7,876 nucleotides of DNA from Pseudofrankia asymbiotica (GTDB lineage Bacteria; Actinomycetota; Actinomycetes; Frankiales; Frankiaceae). The number at the start of each line of letters is the position of its first letter. Position 1 is the first letter of the stretch. Below the pieces are notes generated by a model. The model had not been told where the DNA came from. It did no database searches and worked only from the letters and a program-made list of their open reading frames with translations. The DNA is taken from the NCBI RefSeq assembly GCF_001983105.1, contig NZ_MOMC01000108.1:2215-10090 (forward strand), given 5' to 3'. The translations under genes were made by a program, and so were the position numbers. Of this stretch, positions 1-5,340 are shown in pieces.

Positions 1-59
1 CCGTGTTGCTCCTGTGAGCCCGACCCGGCCGCGCCGTCAGCACGGATCGCAGCCACCAC

Positions 60-75
60 AGATCACAGATCACAG
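60..75. repeat. Short direct repeat, agatcac x 2.3
   Basis: Two exact copies of the 7-mer agatcac plus two more bases lie about 90 bases before the MoxR start. Paired heptamers upstream of an operon can be a regulator's binding site, but a repeat this short may be chance. No known operator is recognised. Confidence 0.3.
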
Positions 76-154
76 CTGGATTCGGCCCGTGCGGCCGCCT
101 GACCACCACGACGAATGCCGGAACGCGAGGCCAGTGCCGGCGCACGAACTCAAT

Positions 155-160
155 GGGGGA
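155..160 (+). promoter_or_regulatory. Ribosome binding site of the MoxR gene
   Basis: A GGGGGA run ends six bases before the GTG at 167. It is a good Shine-Dalgarno match at normal spacing and is the main reason for choosing 167 over the upstream GTG at 14. Confidence 0.6.
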
Positions 161-166
161 TGCACA

Positions 167-1150
167 GTGCCAGAGGAGCTTGCGACCGCGGCGGATGTCG
201 CCTGGTTCGCTGAGCGGTGTGATCGGATCGTGCGCAATATCGAGCGTCTGATCAGGGGCAAGACCGACGTCGTCCGGCTTGCGGTGCTGTGTATGGCCGC
301 TGAGGGGCATGTGCTGATCGATGATGTGCCGGGTGTCGGGAAGACGTCGATAGCGAAGGCGTTGGCGGGTTCGATCGAGGGCAGTATGCGCCGGATCCAG
401 TGCACCCCGGATCTGTTGCCGACGGATGTGACGGGGGTGCAGATCTGGAACGCGCAGAGGCAGGAGTTCGAGTTTCAGCCGGGTGCGGTGTTCGGGAATG
501 TGGTGTTGGCGGATGAGGTGAACCGGGCGTCGCCGAAGACGCAGTCGGCGTTGTTGGAGGTGATGGAGGAGGGGCAGGTCACCGTCGACGGGGTGTCGCA
601 TCTGGTGCCGCGGCCGTTCCTGGTGATCGCGACTCAGAACCCGGTCGAGCACGGCGGCACCTACGACCTGCCGGAGGCGCAGATCGACCGGTTCATGGTC
701 CGCCTCACCGTCGGCTATCCGGCGCATGAGGCCGAGGTGGAGATCGTGACCAACCGGTCTGGCGGGCAGTCGGTCCTGGATCTGACGCCGGTGGTCGCGA
801 GTGATGACGTGGTGCGGATGACGGCGATCCTGCGTGGGGTCCATCTGACGCCGACGATCGTCGACTACATCGTGACGATCACTGCCGCGACCCGGCGGTT
901 GCCGGAGCTGCGCCTGGGTGCGAGTCCGCGTGCCGGGATCGCGCTGGCCGTCGCCGCGCAGGCGCACGCCGCCGCGGACAGCCGTACGTTCGTCACTCCG
1001 GATGACGTGAAGGCGCTGGCGCCGTACGTGCTGGGTCATCGGCTGCTGCTGCGTCCGGAGGCGGAGCTTGGTGGTGCGACCGCGCCGAACCTGCTCGACG
1101 GGATCCTGGCGTCGGTTCCGGTGCCGGGGCTGCGCCCGGCCTACCGGTGA
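167..1150 (+). CDS. MoxR-family AAA+ ATPase
   Basis: A cytosolic ATPase of the MoxR group, thought to act as a chaperone-like remodelling factor that works with VWA-type partner proteins. With GTG at 167 it has 327 residues, the usual MoxR length. Visible motifs in order: Walker A PGVGKT (55-60, Lys59); Walker B VVLADE (112-117) followed by VNRAS; sensor 1 ATQNP (155-159); an arginine-finger-like DRF (174-176); sensor 2 SPRAG (253-257) in the C-terminal lid. The segment DLPEAQIDRF is typical of the family. All catalytic motifs are intact, so an active ATPase is expected. Its stop codon overlaps the start of the DUF58 gene (GTGA), so the two should be translationally coupled, and DUF58 proteins are the usual genetic partner. 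Codons in the first half favour G endings (GTG, GCG, TTG), whereas the genes downstream favour C endings. Family assignment is firm; the client is unknown. Confidence 0.95.
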   Translation: MPEELATAADVAWFAERCDRIVRNIERLIRGKTDVVRLAVLCMAAEGHVLIDDVPGVGKTSIAKALAGSIEGSMRRIQCTPDLLPTDVTGVQIWNAQRQEFEFQPGAVFGNVVLADEVNRASPKTQSALLEVMEEGQVTVDGVSHLVPRPFLVIATQNPVEHGGTYDLPEAQIDRFMVRLTVGYPAHEAEVEIVTNRSGGQSVLDLTPVVASDDVVRMTAILRGVHLTPTIVDYIVTITAATRRLPELRLGASPRAGIALAVAAQAHAAADSRTFVTPDDVKALAPYVLGHRLLLRPEAELGGATAPNLLDGILASVPVPGLRPAYR

Positions 1151-2292
1151 TTACTCGGTCGGGGGTCGCGGTCGTGGTTGTCGCGGTGGTGTTCGGCGTC
1201 GCGGGTTTTGTGCTGCGCTATCCGGAGCTGGTCGTGGTCTCGGGGGCGGCGGCGAGTGCGCTGCTGGTGGCGGGTGGCTGGTTGCTGGTGAGCCCGAACG
1301 TGACGATCTCCCGGGAGGTGCGCCCGGCGCGTGTCGTCGAGGGGGAGGCGGCGTTCGGTTATGTCACGGTCACCAACGTCTCCAACCGGCGCTGCCCGCC
1401 GATCCAGGCCGAGGAGAGGATCGCCGGCGCGACGGTCGATATCGCGCTGCCGAGCCTCGGCCCTGGCGGGCGGACCGAGCGGGGCTACCCGATCCCGACC
1501 GGGCGGCGCGGCGTGTTCGAGATCGGGCCGCTGACGGTCGGCCACAGCGACCCGCTGCGGCTCGTCCATGTCGGCCAGAGCCGGCCCGAACGGTCGGTCC
1601 TGCGGGTGCGCCCGCGGGTGCATGACGTCGGGCCGATGCCGACGGGCGGCTCGCCTGACCTGGACGGGCCGACGACGAACGAGGCGCCGCAGGGCGGCGT
1701 CGCGTTCCACTCGCTGCGCGAGTACGTCCGCGGCGATGACCTGCGGCTGGTGCACTGGCGCTCGACCGCGCGCACCGGCACGCTGATGGTCCGGCACAAC
1801 GTGGTCCCGAACGAGCCGACCATGATGGTCGTCCTCGACACCAGCGCCGCGCCGTACGCCGAGGACTCCTTCGAGGACGCCGTCCGGGTCGCCGCCTCGC
1901 TGACCCTGTCGGGCCACACGCATGGCTTCCCCGTCGAGCTGTGGACCACCGGCGGCGAGCGCGTCGCCGCCGGCCGGGGCGCCGCCTCCGCCGACGTCGC
2001 GCTCGACCTGCTCGCCGGGGTCCGGCCACACGACGCCGATCCCGGCCTGGCCGCGCTCACCGGCATGTCCCCAAGCGCCGCCGGCGTCGCGCTTGGCGTG
2101 GTGACCGGGCAGCCGGCCGGCGAGCTGCTTGGCGCCGTGTCGACCGTCCGCCGGCGTTACTCGATGGTCAGCGTCGTACAGGTCGGCGAGCGCTTCGGCC
2201 GGCCGGCCGCGCCGATGTCCGGCGCGATGGTGATCAACGTGCGTACGAGCGACGAGTTCGCCGCTGTCTGGGATTCGAGGACCCGCCGATGA
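1147..2292 (+). CDS. DUF58 (VWA-like) membrane protein
   Basis: A 381-residue DUF58 protein, the standard partner of MoxR ATPases. Two hydrophobic segments at about 6-25 and 28-47 form an N-terminal membrane hairpin. The middle part (about 50-170) is beta-rich with the GRRGVFEIGPL segment common in the family. The DUF58 signature FHSLREYVRGDDLRLVHW lies at 187-204 and continues into RSTARTG. It leads into a VWA-like strand VVLDTS (228-233), whose DTS resembles the first part of a metal-binding MIDAS motif. The exact function is not established; in general such proteins are membrane-linked partners regulated by MoxR (family knowledge). The start is GTG at 1147, overlapping the MoxR stop. No strong ribosome site precedes it (nearest GGGG at 1126-1129), so it probably depends on reinitiation. 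It ends overlapping the next start as ATGA. Codon use changes from G-ending to C-ending within its first third. Confidence 0.93.
   Translation: MITRSGVAVVVVAVVFGVAGFVLRYPELVVVSGAAASALLVAGGWLLVSPNVTISREVRPARVVEGEAAFGYVTVTNVSNRRCPPIQAEERIAGATVDIALPSLGPGGRTERGYPIPTGRRGVFEIGPLTVGHSDPLRLVHVGQSRPERSVLRVRPRVHDVGPMPTGGSPDLDGPTTNEAPQGGVAFHSLREYVRGDDLRLVHWRSTARTGTLMVRHNVVPNEPTMMVVLDTSAAPYAEDSFEDAVRVAASLTLSGHTHGFPVELWTTGGERVAAGRGAASADVALDLLAGVRPHDADPGLAALTGMSPSAAGVALGVVTGQPAGELLGAVSTVRRRYSMVSVVQVGERFGRPAAPMSGAMVINVRTSDEFAAVWDSRTRR
2277..2280 (+). promoter_or_regulatory. Ribosome binding site of the transglutaminase-like gene
   Basis: GAGG lies eight bases before ATG 2289, inside the end of the DUF58 gene. 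With the ATGA overlap it supports 2289 over the in-frame ATGs at 2472 and 2493, which have no well-spaced site. Confidence 0.5.
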
Positions 2293-5200
2293 CGGAGCTT
2301 CCGCCCTGGCCGGCCCCGTCGACGGGCCCATCCTCGAACGGTGTCAGCGGCTCAAGCCCGTCCGGGAACCACCCGGCGCGCACCTCGACTCGGCCCGGAT
2401 CGTCCCGGTCGTCGCCACCCCCGACCCTGGCGGATGCGCCCGCCGCGTCGTCATGGCCGGCGACAGCGACCATGCCGCCAGCCGAAAGGGAGATGGCGAC
2501 GTTGGCCGCCGGGCCCGGCCCAGGGGCAGCGCCTGACGGACAGCGGGCGGTGGGTCCGGCCGTGCCGGCCTCGCCGGCGGTCGAACCCTCGCTCGTCGTC
2601 ACGCTCGCGCAGGTGGTGCTGCTCGCTGCCGCGCACCTGCCGGCGGTGTTCGTGCTCGGAGTGCTGTTCGACGGGCGGCGTTACGCCGCGCCGCTGATGG
2701 GCGCTGTCGTCGGCGCGGCGGTGGTCGGCTGGTTCGTGGCGCGGCGGCTGGCCGCCATCGGACTGGTCCTGCTGGCCGGGCTTGTCGCGGGGCTGGCATA
2801 CGGGGCCGCCGCGAGCGCGGGTCTTATGGTCGCGGTGCTGCGCGGGCTGCGGTACGGCTGGTCCGGGCTGCTGGGCGCCGCGGTGCCCGCGGGACCGGAC
2901 GTGACCCTGTTGACGCCGCCCGTCGCCGTGCTGTGGGTGACGGCGTTCGGCGCCGTGGTCCTGGCGCTGCGGACCCGCGCCGCGCTCGTCCCGGTAGCCC
3001 CGCCGCTCGTCGCCTTCGTCGTCATGTTGGTGCTCGCCGGCGGCGCCGGCGAGCCCGGGGCGCGGGTGCTGACCGCGGGCGCGCTGGTCGTGATGATCCT
3101 GGCGGTGGCGGTCCTGCGCGCTGCCCTGCCCACGGCCGCCAGTTCTGGCGGCGTCGGTCGCGGAGCCGGGCGACGCGGGAACCGGCGGTCCGGGCAGGCG
3201 GCGGCGGGCGGCCCGGCCCCGGCCCCGGCCGAGGTCCAGGCACCGGCCGCGGCGTCGGCGCCGCGGGCGAAGCGGACGCGCGGGCAGGCACGGCGGCGGA
3301 TCGGGGCGCTGGCGGTCGGGCTGCCGGTCGTGGCCATGATCACGGCGCTGGGCGTCCTCGCTGGGACGCTCATCCCGGTCAGCGACGGCGACCGGTTCGA
3401 CCTGCGCGACCACTGGCACCCGCCGGTCGAAGGCGTCGAGGTCGTCAACCCGCTCGTCCGGGTCCGGTCCCAGCTGGAGGCGACGCCGGCCAAGGAGCTG
3501 CTGACGATCCGGATCTCCACCGACTCCGGCGAGCTGCCTGTCGACCGGGTCCGGATCGCGGCGCTCGGCGAGTTCGACGGCGCCAGCTGGCGCGACGACG
3601 GCCGTTTTCTCCGGGTCGACCGCGCGCTCCCGACCGCCGGCCCGGGCACGCGGACCACGGCCGGGCAGGCCCTGGTCCGCGCCGATGTCACCCTCGCGGA
3701 ACTCGGCGGGATACTGCTGCCCGCGCTGGGGCAGCCCACCTACCTGCGCTACGACCTGGCCCCCACCGCCGACGGCGGCCGCCCCGGCGGGATCGCCTTC
3801 CAGCCGGACTCCGGCGCGCTGGCGCTGCTCTCACCCCCGCGCAAGGGCGACCACTACCAGTTTGGCGCCCTCGTGCCGGCGCCCTCAGCTGACCAGCTGA
3901 CCAGTGCCATCCCGGGTTCTGGATCGGCGGCCTCCCCGTACCTGGGACTGCCGCCGGGCTTGCCGCCGGCGCTTCAGGAGACCGCGACGAAGGTGACCAG
4001 CGCCGCGCGCACGCCATATGGCAAGCTCGTCGCCCTCGAGCGGTTCCTGCGCGACGACACGCGGTTCCCGTACGACCTGTCGGCCACTCCCGGGCACTCC
4101 TACGGCGTGCTGGACCGGATGCTGGCTGGCACGGACCCGACCGACCGGCGGTCCTACTCCGAGCAGCACGCCGCCGCGTTCGCCGTGCTGGCGCGGGCCG
4201 AGGGCTTCGCGACCAGGGTCAGCGTCGGCTATCTGCTCGACGAGACGCAGTCGACGGGGAACGGCACCTTCAGGATCACCACGCGGCAGGCGCACGCCTG
4301 GCCCGAGGTCCTGCTCGACGGCATCGGCTGGGTCGCCTTCGAGCCGACCGACATCAGCCAGCTGACGAAGAGACTGCCGCCCCAGGCGGGCCAGCTCGCG
4401 CCGACCGGCGGTGCCCGCCAGGACCAGACGGTGGCCCCTGAGCGAGTCCAGCCGATCATCGTGCCAAAGCTGGACGACGGCGGCAGCCTCGCGAGCCCGG
4501 GCGGCACCGCCGGCGGCGGCCTTGCCTGGCCGTTCCTGATCCTCATCGTCCTCGGCGGGATCGTCCTGCTGATGCCGATGTTGCTGGTAGCGGAGAAGGC
4601 GCGTCGGCGGCAGGCCCGTCGCCGTGGCGATCCGGCCGCGCGGGTGGACGGCGCCTGGCGGGAAGCGCGCGACCGGCTCGCCGAGCACGGGGTCTCCCGC
4701 TCGCCCGCGCTCACGCAGCGCGAGGTCGTCGCGCTGGTCGTCGCGACGGAGCCGATCGCCGCTGCCGCCGCTCCGCTTCGTGAGCTGGCGGCGCTCACCG
4801 ACAGGGCCAGGTTCGCGCCGCGTGCCCTGCCTGCCCCGCCCGCGTCAGCTGCCTCGCCCGCGTCGCCCGCGTCGCCCGCGTCGCCCGCGCCGGCTGCCTC
4901 GGCCTCCCCGACCAGCGCCGCCGGGCCCGACGACCTCGACGACCCGGCGGCCGCGGCCTGGCGGCTTACCGACCAGGTGCGCCGGGCGCTTCGGGCCGAC
5001 GGCGGCCCGGTCGGCCGGCTGCGGGCGCTGGTCGACCCGCGCCCGCTGCTGCCAGACCCACGGCCCATGCCCATGGCTCGTTCGGCCGGGGGGCCGTCAC
5101 CGTCGGCCGTGCGTGCCGCGGTGGCGGCGATGGCGGCCGCGCGTGCCGGTCGTGAGGGCGGCGGCGCGCCGGCTGGCCGGCGGAACGCCGGCACCGGCGG

Positions 5201-5339
5201 CGGGGCGTTGGCGACGAGGGCGATGGCACCCGAGCCCAGGACGACGACGGAGTCGGGACCGCGCCTGGTAGGCGCCGGTGCCGTCAGCGAGGACGGCGTC
5301 GACGGCGCCGCCGGCGGATGGCCGAGAGAGCAGGTGTGA
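2289..5339 (+). CDS. TgpA-type membrane protein with Cys-less transglutaminase-like domain
   Basis: A 1016-residue protein of the TgpA layout (DUF3488 membrane part, transglutaminase-like domain, DUF4129-like tail). Order: about 100 Pro/Ser/Ala-rich, probably disordered residues; six likely membrane helices (about 101-127, 133-150, 154-176, 207-227, 231-250, 259-279); an Arg-rich linker (287-338); a seventh helix (339-363); a large extracytoplasmic region (364-743); an eighth helix (about 745-768) followed by RRRQARRR; and a cytosolic tail. Arg clusters fit this topology. The transglutaminase core is at about 600-690: YSEQHAAAFAVLARAEGF, then RQAHAWPEV (His669) and GWVAFEPTD (Glu685). The expected catalytic Cys is Ser624, and the whole protein has no Cys, so classical thiol chemistry is excluded. 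Family members act at the outer membrane face on peptides or envelope components; here a structural or pseudoenzyme role is likely (inference). The tail (785-845 and 885-922) resembles DUF4129, split by a Ser-Pro-Ala repeat. It overlaps the DUF58 gene by ATGA. Confidence 0.9.
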   Translation: MTELPPWPAPSTGPSSNGVSGSSPSGNHPARTSTRPGSSRSSPPPTLADAPAASSWPATATMPPAEREMATLAAGPGPGAAPDGQRAVGPAVPASPAVEPSLVVTLAQVVLLAAAHLPAVFVLGVLFDGRRYAAPLMGAVVGAAVVGWFVARRLAAIGLVLLAGLVAGLAYGAAASAGLMVAVLRGLRYGWSGLLGAAVPAGPDVTLLTPPVAVLWVTAFGAVVLALRTRAALVPVAPPLVAFVVMLVLAGGAGEPGARVLTAGALVVMILAVAVLRAALPTAASSGGVGRGAGRRGNRRSGQAAAGGPAPAPAEVQAPAAASAPRAKRTRGQARRRIGALAVGLPVVAMITALGVLAGTLIPVSDGDRFDLRDHWHPPVEGVEVVNPLVRVRSQLEATPAKELLTIRISTDSGELPVDRVRIAALGEFDGASWRDDGRFLRVDRALPTAGPGTRTTAGQALVRADVTLAELGGILLPALGQPTYLRYDLAPTADGGRPGGIAFQPDSGALALLSPPRKGDHYQFGALVPAPSADQLTSAIPGSGSAASPYLGLPPGLPPALQETATKVTSAARTPYGKLVALERFLRDDTRFPYDLSATPGHSYGVLDRMLAGTDPTDRRSYSEQHAAAFAVLARAEGFATRVSVGYLLDETQSTGNGTFRITTRQAHAWPEVLLDGIGWVAFEPTDISQLTKRLPPQAGQLAPTGGARQDQTVAPERVQPIIVPKLDDGGSLASPGGTAGGGLAWPFLILIVLGGIVLLMPMLLVAEKARRRQARRRGDPAARVDGAWREARDRLAEHGVSRSPALTQREVVALVVATEPIAAAAAPLRELAALTDRARFAPRALPAPPASAASPASPASPASPAPAASASPTSAAGPDDLDDPAAAAWRLTDQVRRALRADGGPVGRLRALVDPRPLLPDPRPMPMARSAGGPSPSAVRAAVAAMAAARAGREGGGAPAGRRNAGTGGGALATRAMAPEPRTTTESGPRLVGAGAVSEDGVDGAAGGWPREQV
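4854..4889 (+). repeat. 9-bp tandem repeat (tcgcccgcg x 4) coding Ser-Pro-Ala
   Basis: Four exact in-frame copies encode (SPA)4 at residues 856-867 of the transglutaminase-like protein, inside a longer Ala/Pro/Ser stretch (about 847-885). Exact identity at DNA level suggests recent slippage. Copy-number change would keep the frame and only alter linker length. Confidence 0.9.
5324..5334 (+). promoter_or_regulatory. Possible ribosome binding site of the PKD-protein gene
   Basis: A purine-rich GAGAGAG followed by CAGG ends six bases before GTG 5341, within the last codons of the previous gene. It is a modest Shine-Dalgarno match. Coupling through the one-base gap between TGA (5337-5339) and GTG may matter more. 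Confidence 0.4.
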
Positions 5340-5340
5340 G

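Larger units (their letters stand above)
1..166 (+). other. Leader/intergenic region upstream of the MoxR gene
   Basis: This stretch probably holds the promoter and 5' leader of the operon. The MoxR reading frame stays open back to a GTG at 14, but the extra 51 codons read as low-complexity, His/Pro/Arg-rich sequence unlike any MoxR N-terminus I know, so I treat them as non-coding. No convincing actinobacterial -35/-10 pair is visible. A short period-7 direct repeat lies at 60-75, and a small 4-bp-arm inverted repeat (gtgc/gcac around cggc) at 134-145. No end of an upstream gene can be identified. Confidence 0.5.

Noticed and set aside
14..166. N-terminal extension of the MoxR gene to GTG 14
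   Set aside because: The extra residues look like translated non-coding sequence, the length would exceed the usual MoxR size, and GTG 167 has a good ribosome site.
1941..2288. Extension of the transglutaminase-like gene back to 1941
   Set aside because: It would overlap the well-supported DUF58 gene by about 350 bases and reads as Arg-rich shadow sequence; ATG 2289 has an ATGA overlap and a GAGG site.
1141..2331. Long minus-strand open frame opposite the DUF58 gene (396 codons)
   Set aside because: It is Arg/His/Asp-rich with no recognisable domain and mirrors a conserved gene; long antisense frames are expected at this base composition.
3886..3904. 8-bp direct repeat (cagctgac x 2)
   Set aside because: It is inside coding sequence, not a multiple of three, and short enough to be chance.
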